Of a DNA stretch of 64,000 bases, positions 51,251-57,139 are shown piece by piece (the first letter of the stretch is position 1; each line of letters begins with the position of its first letter). The stretch is taken from the IMG/VR virus record IMGVR_UViG_3300047510_001751, positions 1 to 64,000 of that record; one strand, written 5' to 3'. The translations under genes and the position numbers were made by a program. This stretch comes from a virus. The notes below the pieces were generated by a model, which did no database searches, was not told where the DNA came from, and was given only the letters and a program-made list of their open reading frames with translations.

Positions 51251-51336
51251 TAGTAAGTTTCAGATAGTTGATTAATGGAATGTGCCAACAAAACGAGGAA
51301 GGCAACTGAGGTCATTGTAAACAAAAGTTCAGTCAT
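51250..51336 (-). CDS. Single-helix membrane micro-protein (28 aa)
   Basis: From ATG at 51336: a short polar start and one transmembrane helix ('[17 protein letters not shown]'). Stop overlaps the ferredoxin ATG (TAATG) and start lies 13 bases after the hli stop. Size and topology are those of small photosystem or cytochrome b6f subunits (PsaM/PetN/PsbT type), but sequence identity with one of these is not evident. Confidence 0.6.
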   Translation of the reverse strand: MTELLFTMTSVAFLVLLAHSINQLSETY

Positions 51337-51349
51337 TGTCAATCAATTG

Positions 51350-51559
51350 TCAGAGAATGCCAAAAAAGAGTTTGCCAGTGGCAACGTAAGACACGATGCC
51401 TGCTACGAATCCTAGCATAGCCCAACGTCCGTTGGCAAGCTCAGCACGTTCGTTATGGGTCATCATGCCATACTTAATGGCATCCTCATCCGAGATATAC
51501 ATCACGGGTTCTTTGGCAAACATGTTTTGCTGCCCACGGTCATTAGTCGTTACGGTCAT
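51350..51559 (-). CDS. hli: High-light-inducible protein (69 aa)
   Basis: 69 residues; C-terminal 'HNERAELANGRWAMLGFVAG' contains the Hlip ExxNGRxAMLGF motif with one transmembrane helix. First gene of the photosynthesis cassette, right behind the composite terminator-promoter. Second Hlip of the window, longer than the one at 50.65 kb. Confidence 0.92.
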   Translation of the reverse strand: MTVTTNDRGQQNMFAKEPVMYISDEDAIKYGMMTHNERAELANGRWAMLGFVAGIVSYVATGKLFFGIL

Positions 51560-51585
51560 TTCAATTTGTTACGATTTGTTACGAT

Positions 51586-51622
51586 ATTATATAGGAAAAA
51601 AGGAGGGGTGTCAACCCCTCCT
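51586..51622 (-). promoter_or_regulatory. Composite terminator-promoter between porin and hli
   Basis: Minus strand AGGAGGGG-TTGACA-CCCCTCCT, T-run, TATAAT exactly 17 bases after TTGACA. The terminator loop is precisely the -35 box. It ends the porin transcript and starts the hli-petF-hli cassette. Confidence 0.88.
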
Positions 51623-51631
51623 GTCAGAAAA

Positions 51632-53113
51632 TCAGAACGTAAACTTGGTTTGGATTACGCCACCCCAGTTAGAGGAAGCACCTTGGAATGCTTGATTGTT
51701 AGCAACATAGATTACAGCAGGAGTAATGCTGATGTTGTCACTCACACGATACTTGTAGAAGATCTCAAGCAAACCAGCCTTATCACTAAGACCAGAAGCA
51801 TTGCCAGGTTGTCCATAAGCAATACCAGCACCATTGCCCCTACCAAATACATCGCTCCACTGAAGACCAGCAAACCATGTAGAAGTGTTGGTAGCACCGT
51901 TAGGAGTAGAAGGACCACTTACAGTGTTCCAACCATAACCACCACTCACAGAAGGAACGATACCAGAAGTCTTGGGTTGCCAGTAAGCGTTGATGGCATA
52001 ACCATTAGATGCTTGATTGGCAGCAAGAGCACCAGAAGCACCCAGAACACCGTTGTAAGTACGAACACGAGTGCCTTGAGTACCATAACGATAACCAAAG
52101 GCAGCACCCCACTGAGGAGCACGATAACCGATCTGAGCAAGAGTGTTCAGAGCACCTGCTGAGTTGAATACGCCAGTATCACTATTGTCACCTTGTTGAG
52201 CAACATAGTTCAGACCAGCAACAAATCCACCTTTCTTGCCAGGTTGAACATACTGAACACCAAAACCAGAACCAGTTGCCTTGTTATATACACCAGGAAC
52301 GCCAGCAGTGGTAAAGAAGTCAAGGATTTCAGAACGATATGCCGTAGGAACCCATGCCATCTCAGTGTTACGAACCAGAGCACCAGCGGTAAGAGTCATA
52401 CCTTTGGTGAGAGCAGGGAAACTATAATAGAGACGATCAATCTGAACCGAGTTCTCATAAGTTTCCGCTTTATCCAGCTTCAGAACAGACGAGGAAGAAC
52501 CAAAAGGTTGTGCTGAGAAGTTGCCCGAACGAAGACGGGTACGAAGCAGATCCTTACCAGTGAACGATGTATCAAAGTTCAGACGAAGATCGTAGTTGAA
52601 AGTAGTGTTTCCAACATTAGCACCAGCAGTAGTTTTGGCACCAGGAACACCACCAAGAATGAAGTTTACTTCACCCTTCAGTTTGGTTGTGGTTGAGAAC
52701 TGAGTTGCTTCAAGTTCACCAACCTTTGCTTCAAGACCATCTACACGACCACGAAGAACAGCAAGTTCCTGAGCAAATTCTGCTTGGAGTTTACGAAGTT
52801 CATCGGTAACTTCAGTTACACGATCCAGGCAAGCATTCAACAATGCTGCTGCTTCATAACGGGTCATTGCCTTGCCGCCACCATAGGTGCCGTTAGGATA
52901 ACCAGCAACACAACCATAACGCTCAACTAGATTGTTGAGTGCCTGATATGCCCAGTCAGTAGGTTGAACATCAGAAAATTGAGTGATAGAAGTGACCTGT
53001 TCTGCCGAAGCATACTTATTAACCTCACTCATATTTACTTCAAAAGCTGATACAGGAGAAACCACCGAAGTAGTAACTACAGCACCAGCAGCAATAAATG
53101 AACGAATCATCAT
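51632..53113 (-). CDS. OprB/SLH-type cyanobacterial outer membrane porin
   Basis: 493 residues. Signal peptide ('SFIAAGAVVTTSVVSPVSAF'), SLH domain ('FSDVQPTDWAYQALNNLVER', 'CVAGYPNGTY', 'MTRYEAAALLNACLDRV'), coiled-coil ('ELRKLQAEFAQELAVLRGRV'), then a beta-barrel ending in Phe ('IQTKFTF'). This is the architecture of cyanobacterial SomA/SomB-type porins. The gene looks complete, so it was probably acquired from a host and kept for function (nutrient uptake or surface change). ATAAATA lies 28 bases before the start, so expression is probably late. Confidence 0.9.
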   Translation of the reverse strand: MMIRSFIAAGAVVTTSVVSPVSAFEVNMSEVNKYASAEQVTSITQFSDVQPTDWAYQALNNLVERYGCVAGYPNGTYGGGKAMTRYEAAALLNACLDRVTEVTDELRKLQAEFAQELAVLRGRVDGLEAKVGELEATQFSTTTKLKGEVNFILGGVPGAKTTAGANVGNTTFNYDLRLNFDTSFTGKDLLRTRLRSGNFSAQPFGSSSSVLKLDKAETYENSVQIDRLYYSFPALTKGMTLTAGALVRNTEMAWVPTAYRSEILDFFTTAGVPGVYNKATGSGFGVQYVQPGKKGGFVAGLNYVAQQGDNSDTGVFNSAGALNTLAQIGYRAPQWGAAFGYRYGTQGTRVRTYNGVLGASGALAANQASNGYAINAYWQPKTSGIVPSVSGGYGWNTVSGPSTPNGATNTSTWFAGLQWSDVFGRGNGAGIAYGQPGNASGLSDKAGLLEIFYKYRVSDNISITPAVIYVANNQAFQGASSNWGGVIQTKFTF

Positions 53114-53140
53114 AGTATTATTTAAATTAACTACAAGGTT

Positions 53141-53147
53141 TATTTAT
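53141..53147 (-). promoter_or_regulatory. Late promoter box (ATAAATA)
   Basis: GAATAAATA on the minus strand 28 bases before the porin start. Confidence 0.55.
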
Positions 53148-53182
53148 TCCCTATTTGTAAAGTTTTACAACTTTAAAGGGAA

Positions 53183-53254
53183 AGCGGGGTATCGGAATCG
53201 AACCGACGACATCTAACTTGGAAGGATAGCGTTCTACCGCTGAACTAACCCCGC
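53183..53254 (-). tRNA. tRNA-Gly (TCC)
   Basis: 72 nt: acceptor GCGGGGT/ACCCCGC, anticodon stem CTATC/GTTAG with loop CTTCCAA (TCC), T-loop TTCGATT. Confidence 0.92.
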
Positions 53255-53268
53255 AAAAAAGTGGGTAA

Positions 53269-53712
53269 TTAAATTACCCGATCAAATTCAAATAATCCAG
53301 AATCTTTTCCCCAAACAAGTTTGCCACTTTCATCATAGCCAGCGTCTCTAGAAAAACATTTTTCTCGGTTGAATTTAAATTCACTTTCGATTCTAATATC
53401 TTTTACGATACACTCACCACAGGTTTTAGCAACCCAGAAAGCACCATTCCAATAAATGTTATGGTCACAAGTTGGGTTCCAGTCCATATCGAAACTCCGA
53501 AGAAGAACTTCTTCATCTGTAATCATTTCATAAGTATGATATGATTGTCGATATGGATCTGTTTTAGGATAATCGTATTCATAAAAGCTTTGAGATTGTA
53601 ATTTGTTTTCACCCAAATCTTTCCAAACTAAACGTATCATAGCATAATTGCATGGATACATAAAAGCTTGGTTTTTATTAGAATACTCGCCTACAATTTC
53701 TTTAAACTCCAT
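53269..53712 (-). CDS. Second CpeT-like protein (147 aa)
   Basis: 147 residues from ATG at 53712, with GGAGG 12 bases upstream; the frame is open further up, but that region folds as a structured leader. 'EYSNKNQAFMYPCNYAMIRL', 'SFYEYDYPKTDPYRQSYHTY', 'RDAGYDESGKLVWGKDSGLF' match CpeT motifs weakly (NQAF, PYRQ, D.G......WG...G.F.F). It is clearly diverged from the copy at 14.6 kb. May bind another bilin or have lost lyase activity. Confidence 0.75.
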   Translation of the reverse strand: MEFKEIVGEYSNKNQAFMYPCNYAMIRLVWKDLGENKLQSQSFYEYDYPKTDPYRQSYHTYEMITDEEVLLRSFDMDWNPTCDHNIYWNGAFWVAKTCGECIVKDIRIESEFKFNREKCFSRDAGYDESGKLVWGKDSGLFEFDRVI

Positions 53713-53845
53713 AAACACATTACCTCCAGGCTCGCCACCTGCCCTTTGACCAGAGGCAGGAAACTGGGCGGGAGAGAGTCCCATCCGCACCACCAATTTT
53801 TTAGAGAAATTGGAAACTCATCGAGGGGGTTCCCGACCAGTGCTG
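53713..53845 (-). ncRNA. Structured mRNA leader before the second CpeT-like gene
   Basis: 133-base non-coding spacer with several stems on the minus strand: CCAATTT/AAATTGG (7 bp) and CCTGCC/GGCAGG (6 bp). Conserved-looking patches in order GGGAA, TCCCGCCCAGTT, GAGCCTGGAG vaguely recall a cobalamin riboswitch core, but the match is partial. Class not assigned. Confidence 0.4.
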
Positions 53846-54070
53846 TTATAGTCCATCCGTGACTGTTTGAAGAATTAGATCTTCATACGCTGCTTCCACA
53901 GCATCGTCAAAGTCCTCGTAAGGACCGTGATTGACATCATTATACACGTAGTAGAATTTTTTGTCAATCATTTTTACGCTGTAATACGTGATCACTTTGT
54001 CATCATTGTCGAGTTCTTCGACAAATCTCATGTTAGTTTCAAGCATAGCATTTAGGGTAATTGGCTCCAC
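53846..54070 (-). CDS. Hypothetical acidic protein (74 aa)
   Basis: 74 residues with 'DKKFYYVYNDVNHGPYEDFD' and 'AVEAAYEDLILQTVTDG'; acidic throughout. Start at 54070; a later ATG (MLETNMRF) is possible. No family recognised. Part of a minus-strand run of small genes between tRNA-Pro and tRNA-Gly. Confidence 0.6.
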   Translation of the reverse strand: MEPITLNAMLETNMRFVEELDNDDKVITYYSVKMIDKKFYYVYNDVNHGPYEDFDDAVEAAYEDLILQTVTDGL

Positions 54071-54086
54071 CAGAGTAAGTTAAGGT

Positions 54087-54326
54087 CTAACCCAGACCAT
54101 TAAACGAAATAACATCATCACTCATAGAACCACCATAATAACTAGTGGGGATATTATTCCCGATACAAAATACATTTTTATTTGTTTCAGTAATTTGTAT
54201 ACTTACAAGTTTATTATAAGAATCAAACAAATCACTGATAGCAGTTTCATTTTTATCTTGAAGTGCTGTAATAAGTGCTTTGCTTACAGCATCTTTTGCT
54301 GTTTCAATCTGTGATTTCAGGGACAT
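54087..54326 (-). CDS. Hypothetical protein (79 aa)
   Basis: Start chosen at 54326 (MSLKSQIETAKDAVSKAL) because GAGGAAAATT directly precedes it; the longer frame to 54374 has no such site. Helical N-terminus, then 'KLVSIQITETNKNVFCIGNN' and 'YYGGSMSDDVISFNGLG'. Overlaps the end of the Phd/YefM-like gene by 23 bases. No family recognised and no toxin motif seen. Confidence 0.62.
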   Translation of the reverse strand: MSLKSQIETAKDAVSKALITALQDKNETAISDLFDSYNKLVSIQITETNKNVFCIGNNIPTSYYGGSMSDDVISFNGLG

Positions 54327-54498
54327 AATTTTCCTCAATAACATTATCGAAAAGATCTTTAAGATCATCACCAACTGGTGTCATTACAACACCTTTACCA
54401 TCAGGTAGTCGGATCAAAAATAATTCTTGGTTTTTTTCAACCCGATCCATATAAGCATCGAAGTTGTCTTCAAACTCTTGTTGGGTGATTTCAATCAT
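54304..54498 (-). CDS. Phd/YefM-like small protein (64 aa)
   Basis: 64 residues. 'IEITQQEFEDNFDAYMDRVE', 'NQELFLIRLPDGKGVVMTPV' follow the antitoxin Phd/YefM N-terminal pattern (I...E...N....L..V..G..-.I.....-..V.....), with an acidic C-terminus. In phages these can be orphan antitoxins neutralising host toxins or transcription regulators. The overlapping downstream gene is not an evident toxin. Confidence 0.55.
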   Translation of the reverse strand: MIEITQQEFEDNFDAYMDRVEKNQELFLIRLPDGKGVVMTPVGDDLKDLFDNVIEENYVPEITD

Positions 54499-54516
54499 AG
54501 TTTGTCATGTAGACAA

Positions 54517-54591
54517 TCGGGGTGATAGGACTCGAACCTACGACTTCCGCTTCCCAAAAGCGGCGCTCTAGCCAAACTGAGCTACACCCCG
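54517..54591 (-). tRNA. tRNA-Pro (TGG)
   Basis: 75 nt: acceptor CGGGGTG/CACCCCG (phage type), anticodon stem CCGCT/AGCGG with TTTGGGA loop (TGG), T-loop TTCGAGT. Its first ten bases hold the last codons and TAG stop of a 40-residue gene. Confidence 0.92.
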
Positions 54592-54704
54592 TTGGTTTTC
54601 CGATGTATGATCATGATACCACAGATCGGAGGAATAATCAAGAGAGAACCCATTAGAGAAACTAATAATGGATTCTCCATAATCGAAACAATTAAATGTC
54701 TCAT
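54582..54704 (-). CDS. Small membrane protein ending in tRNA-Pro (40 aa)
   Basis: ATG at 54704 overlaps the TGA of the zinc-ribbon gene (ATGA). One hydrophobic helix ('LLVSLMGSLLIIPPICGIMI'), then a short basic tail. The last codons GGG GTG and stop TAG are bases 2-10 of tRNA-Pro. No family recognised. Confidence 0.55.
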   Translation of the reverse strand: MRHLIVSIMENPLLVSLMGSLLIIPPICGIMIIHRKTNGV

Positions 54705-54955
54705 CTTACTTCATAATCTAATTTACGAACTTTACGCTGCTTCCTTTGCTCCTGAAACTCCAGATCCTGTCTCGTCAAGATCGATTGATCCTGACGCTTG
54801 GACTTGGCCCCCGAGATTATTTCTACAAGGGTAAGATCCAAGGCGCTGATATTCCCACCACGGATGCTGGTAAGGTTGGGACACTGACAGCATCTGAGTT
54901 GTGACGGGTGCTCCTCTAATACTTTCCCGCAATTTTTGCATCTGATTATTAACAT
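54701..54955 (-). CDS. Zinc-ribbon protein (84 aa)
   Basis: 84 residues. Two Cys pairs ('CKNCGKVLEEHPSQLRCCQC') form a zinc ribbon; the C-terminus 'DLEFQEQRKQRKVRKLDYEV' is a phrase I recall from other T4-like cyanophages. Function unknown. 224 bases overlap the 107-residue frame in a different register. Confidence 0.72.
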   Translation of the reverse strand: MLIIRCKNCGKVLEEHPSQLRCCQCPNLTSIRGGNISALDLTLVEIISGAKSKRQDQSILTRQDLEFQEQRKQRKVRKLDYEVR

Positions 54956-55055
54956 CTCTAAGCATTCCTTTTATCGCTTCAAGTTCTTCATGAATATCTT
55001 GATGATGAAACCTAAGTGGTTTCTGAATCAACTCATTAAACTTTTTCTTTTTCAT
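54732..55055 (-). CDS. Hypothetical protein overlapping the zinc-ribbon gene (107 aa)
   Basis: 107 residues starting at 55055, just after ATAAATA. N-terminal third is charged/helical ('KKKKFNELIQKPLRFHHQDI', 'HEELEAIKGMLRDVNNQMQK'), the rest ('YQHPWWEYQRLGSYPC', 'SGSIDLDETGSG') is read in another frame over the zinc-ribbon gene. Either a true overlap or a gene whose 3' part is fortuitous. The promoter supports at least the N-terminal part. Confidence 0.5.
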   Translation of the reverse strand: MKKKKFNELIQKPLRFHHQDIHEELEAIKGMLRDVNNQMQKLRESIRGAPVTTQMLSVSQPYQHPWWEYQRLGSYPCRNNLGGQVQASGSIDLDETGSGVSGAKEAA

Positions 55056-55058
55056 GAT

Positions 55059-55065
55059 TATTTAT
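55059..55065 (-). promoter_or_regulatory. Late promoter box (ATAAATA)
   Basis: ATAAATA on the minus strand directly before the 107-residue frame and after tRNA-Val; very short leader. Confidence 0.5.
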
Positions 55066-55073
55066 GAGTGTAA

Positions 55074-55145
55074 TGGGCGATACTGGATTCGAACCAGTGA
55101 CCATCTCCGTGTAAAGGAGGCACTCTACCGCTGAGTTAATCGCCC
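55074..55145 (-). tRNA. tRNA-Val (TAC)
   Basis: 72 nt: acceptor GGGCGAT/ATCGCCC, anticodon stem CCTCC/GGAGA with TTTACAC loop (TAC), T-arm CACTGGTTCGAATCCAGT. Confidence 0.92.
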
Positions 55146-55149
55146 TAGG

Positions 55150-55223
55150 CGCTTCAGGTTGGATTCGAACCAACGACTCACGCTTTAGAAGAGCGTTACT
55201 CTATTCCACTGAGTTACTGAAGC
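55150..55223 (-). tRNA. tRNA-Arg (TCT)
   Basis: 74 nt: acceptor GCTTCAG/CTGAAGC, anticodon stem ACGCT/AGCGT with CTTCTAA loop (TCT), T-loop TTCGAAT. Separated from tRNA-Val by four bases. Reads AGA codons, frequent in this phage. Confidence 0.92.
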
Positions 55224-55229
55224 ATGTTT

Positions 55230-55631
55230 TTATTTTACCACACTTGATGGGCAGTTGTCAACCCATGGGGAACACAACCTCATTTCTCCACCCAGTGCTT
55301 GACACTCATCAGTATAGCACACAGAGGTGTCAACTGGTTTTTCTGAGTATCTTGGTGACGGCATCCTAACAGTTCCGTCGTCTCCTGTCAAGCGTTCATA
55401 CTCGGCAATTGCTTTATCAACATCACGCTTAACTCTATTATCTAAAAGTTTAGGATCTTTGATAATGTATTCATTCAATTCTGTATTCGGAAAATACTTT
55501 CTTTGAATTTCATCAATCAGGTCATAAAGATGTTTCTCATCAATACCTGTACATTCTGAAAAAGATGCTACGATTGTTGTTAACGTAATGCCTATAATGG
55601 CAAACCTAATTGTTTTTTGTTTGAGGTTCAT
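55230..55631 (-). CDS. Hypothetical secreted/lipoprotein-like protein (133 aa)
   Basis: 133 residues with a basic start and hydrophobic helix ('FAIIGITLTTIVASFSECTG') that could be a signal peptide, a lipobox-like Cys following. Mature part has several Cys ('CYTDECQALGGEMRLC') likely forming disulphides. No family recognised; possibly a cell-envelope or lysis accessory, since it is next to cell-wall genes. The sigma70 promoter of tRNA-Arg lies inside its 3' end. Confidence 0.6.
   Translation of the reverse strand: MNLKQKTIRFAIIGITLTTIVASFSECTGIDEKHLYDLIDEIQRKYFPNTELNEYIIKDPKLLDNRVKRDVDKAIAEYERLTGDDGTVRMPSPRYSEKPVDTSVCYTDECQALGGEMRLCSPWVDNCPSSVVK
55232..55261 (-). promoter_or_regulatory. Sigma70-type promoter for tRNA-Arg/tRNA-Val
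   Basis: TTGACA (55261-55256), 18-base spacer, TAAAAT (55237-55232) within the end of the 133-residue gene. Start would fall near 55225, immediately before tRNA-Arg. ATGGG/CCCAT flank the -35 box. Confidence 0.65.
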
Positions 55632-55656
55632 AAAAAAGGGGAGTGTGGCACTCCCC
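55632..55656 (-). terminator. Intrinsic terminator after RlpA-like gene
   Basis: Minus strand GGGGAGTG-CCA-CACTCCCC-TTTTTT. The T-run runs directly into the ATG of the 133-residue gene. Confidence 0.85.
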
Positions 55657-55658
55657 AG

Positions 55659-55665
55659 TATTTAT
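55659..55665 (-). promoter_or_regulatory. Late promoter box abutting a terminator
   Basis: ATAAATA immediately before the hairpin; late transcripts of the 133-residue gene would start within or at the hairpin. Confidence 0.5.
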
Positions 55666-55668
55666 CTA

Positions 55669-56031
55669 TTACATACGAGAGTAACAGACACGAACAACCC
55701 CTGATCCTGGAGAAGCGATTTTAGTAAACGCTCCATAAGATAGATCAAGAGATCGTCCACCCACAAATGGTCCACGATCATTCACACGAACAATGACAGA
55801 TTTGCCATTCGATTGGTTAGTCACCCGCAACCTAGTTCCGAAAGGAAGGCTTCTGTGTGCTGTTGAATGACCGTAAGCATTATATCTTTCTCCGTTAGCG
55901 GTGGTTAAACCGTGATATCCATCACCGACTCCATAATGTGAGGCGAGGGAACATCCGCTCGCTGCCTTTGCTTGAAGGGGTGCCAGTCCTACAGTGGCAA
56001 TGGCTAGAATTGAAAGTGTTTTAAAAAGCAT
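55669..56031 (-). CDS. RlpA-like double-psi beta-barrel protein
   Basis: 120 residues: signal peptide ('LSILAIATVGLAPLQAKAAS') and a DPBB domain with 'ASHYGVGDGYHGLTTANGE', 'AHRSLPFGTRLRVTNQ', 'GKSVIVRVNDRGPF', 'GRSLDLSYGAF'. This is the RlpA (septal ring lytic transglycosylase) core without the SPOR domain. Probably acts on peptidoglycan in host lysis or envelope remodelling. Long ~130-base leader with a possible three-way junction and a sigma70-type promoter. Confidence 0.88.
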   Translation of the reverse strand: MLFKTLSILAIATVGLAPLQAKAASGCSLASHYGVGDGYHGLTTANGERYNAYGHSTAHRSLPFGTRLRVTNQSNGKSVIVRVNDRGPFVGGRSLDLSYGAFTKIASPGSGVVRVCYSRM

Positions 56032-56053
56032 TTAGTTAAATAGAATTCTACAT

Positions 56054-56102
56054 CCGTATAGAAAGGGGGTACACCCAACCTCTCGGAGGGCACTTTCCAC
56101 GG
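56054..56102 (-). ncRNA. Possible three-way-junction leader RNA of the RlpA-like gene
   Basis: On the minus strand CCGTGGAAAG pairs with CTTTCTATACGG and encloses hairpins CCTC-CGA-GAGG and GGGT-GT-ACCC. Lies between the promoter at 56169-56198 and the gene start. No known class recognised. Confidence 0.4.
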
Positions 56103-56168
56103 CTCTAATTGTCACTCACGTTGTCATGATATGAGCTTTACAATTATTACAAACTGTAAAGCACTCAT

Positions 56169-56198
56169 ACTATAGCACCTATTTAGTTGTCTTGTCAA
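56169..56198 (-). promoter_or_regulatory. Sigma70-type promoter of the RlpA-like gene
   Basis: TTGACA (56198-56193), 18-base spacer, TATAGT (56174-56169) on the minus strand; leader of about 130 bases to the ATG at 56031. Confidence 0.65.
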
Positions 56199-56207
56199 CC
56201 CCCCGTG

Positions 56208-56215
56208 GATAAATA
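56208..56215 (+). promoter_or_regulatory. Late promoter box (GATAAATA)
   Basis: Plus-strand box 24 bases before the 63-residue gene; divergent from the RlpA-like promoter. Confidence 0.55.
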
Positions 56216-56238
56216 TATTTGGTGGGGAACCCGAACGT

Positions 56239-56430
56239 ATGCCGAGAGAGTGGAACACTCCGATTAGAGAGCCATGGAATGCTCCTATTCATAACACATT
56301 AAAAGCAATAGATAACCACACTCAAGAATACTTTAAGAGTGGCGATAAATGGCATCTACAAAAAGCAGATCAACTTAGGCAATATTTACACGAGTTAAAA
56401 ACCTGGATACATCATCAAGAAGGAAGATGA
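56239..56430 (+). CDS. Hypothetical protein (63 aa)
   Basis: 63 residues: 'PREWNTPIREPWNAPIHNTL' then a helical part 'WHLQKADQLRQYLHELKTWI'. Plus-strand island of two genes among minus genes, under its own late box. ATGA overlap with the next gene. No family recognised; I recall similar 'W..P.REPWN' starts in cyanophages. Confidence 0.7.
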   Translation: MPREWNTPIREPWNAPIHNTLKAIDNHTQEYFKSGDKWHLQKADQLRQYLHELKTWIHHQEGR

Positions 56431-56666
56431 AATTTAATTTAACCAAACTTATTTTTATAGTTTGTTTTTCTACTGTTGGATTTGTTGGGTTAAATTTCAT
56501 TGCCTGTAATTTCATGTTACCAGGATCAATCATTAGTGCTAATGTTCTTGGGGGATTAAAAAACCCCCCTCCTTTAGATTGTAAGGAATCTGAAAGAAGA
56601 GGGTATGAAACTTTATTAACTATTCTCACTACAGTAATTGCTCTACGAGCTAAGGTAGAAGATTAA
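56427..56666 (+). CDS. Small membrane protein (79 aa), possible lysis accessory
   Basis: 79 residues with a hydrophobic N-terminal helix ('LIFIVCFSTVGFVGLNFIAC'), a Cys after it that could be a lipid site, Pro-rich linker 'GLKNPPPLDCKESERRGYET' and a second helix. Located opposite the lysozyme genes, which suggests a spanin- or holin-like function, but no clear motif. Its stop codon overlaps the lysozyme stop on the other strand (TTAA). Confidence 0.6.
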   Translation: MKFNLTKLIFIVCFSTVGFVGLNFIACNFMLPGSIISANVLGGLKNPPPLDCKESERRGYETLLTILTTVIALRAKVED

Positions 56667-57139
56667 GAAACCCAGAGTTTACCCTCTGCCTTTCTTCTTC
56701 TAAGTAGTCCTGCCTCTACATTACTACCAGGATTACGATACATCTCTAGAACTTTAGGAACGTCGTTCCATTTTTGATCTTTTAAGATACGAGTGATAGT
56801 ATTAAAATTCCCAGAACCATAGAAATTAGCGCCGAGATTATAAGCAAAAGATAATAATGCTCCACGTTGATTGTCATTCATCTCACTCCAATAAGGAATT
56901 TTTTGTAGGGCAGGTAAGAATCTATGCTCAACATCATACATCAGATATTCATCTGCTTGCTGTTGAGTAATAAACTGACCTAACATAAAGGTAGATCCAT
57001 CTGGTCTACGAGTGCTTCCCCATCCTATTGTAATAGGAGCAGCACCTGTTTTGGGATCTGGGTATGCTTTTAAATGACAACCTTCAAACTCTTTGATTAG
57101 TTCTAGCCCTCGATGAGGAATAGAACTTACTACTTTTTT
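56663..57139 (-). CDS. Lysozyme (muramidase) domain reached by -1 frameshift
   Basis: The complete T4/P22-type lysozyme pattern is present only if reading starts upstream of 56986: 'GLELIKEFEGCHLKAYPDP' (catalytic Glu, Asp), 'PITIGWGS', then 'LGQFITQQQADEYL', 'MNDNQRGALLSFAYNLGANF' and 'EAGLLRRRKAEGKLW'. No ATG, GTG or TTG lies between the preceding in-frame stop and the catalytic segment. The frame joins the C39-like gene at A AAA AAG. The ATG at 56986 alone would give a protein without active site. Fusion product would be ~390 residues. Confidence 0.8.
   Translation of the reverse strand, partial: KKVVSSIPHRGLELIKEFEGCHLKAYPDPKTGAAPITIGWGSTRRPDGSTFMLGQFITQQQADEYLMYDVEHRFLPALQKIPYWSEMNDNQRGALLSFAYNLGANFYGSGNFNTITRILKDQKWNDVPKVLEMYRNPGSNVEAGLLRRRKAEGKLWVS

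Noticed and set aside
51455-52162. 235-codon plus-strand frame opposite the porin
   Set aside because: Covered by the hli and porin genes, which have clear family motifs; no promoter or ribosome-binding site in this direction.
53730-53830. Class II tRNA reading of the structured leader
   Set aside because: A CACCACCA end and a stem resembling a T-arm appear on the plus strand, but there is no T-loop TTCRA, D-arm or anticodon arm.
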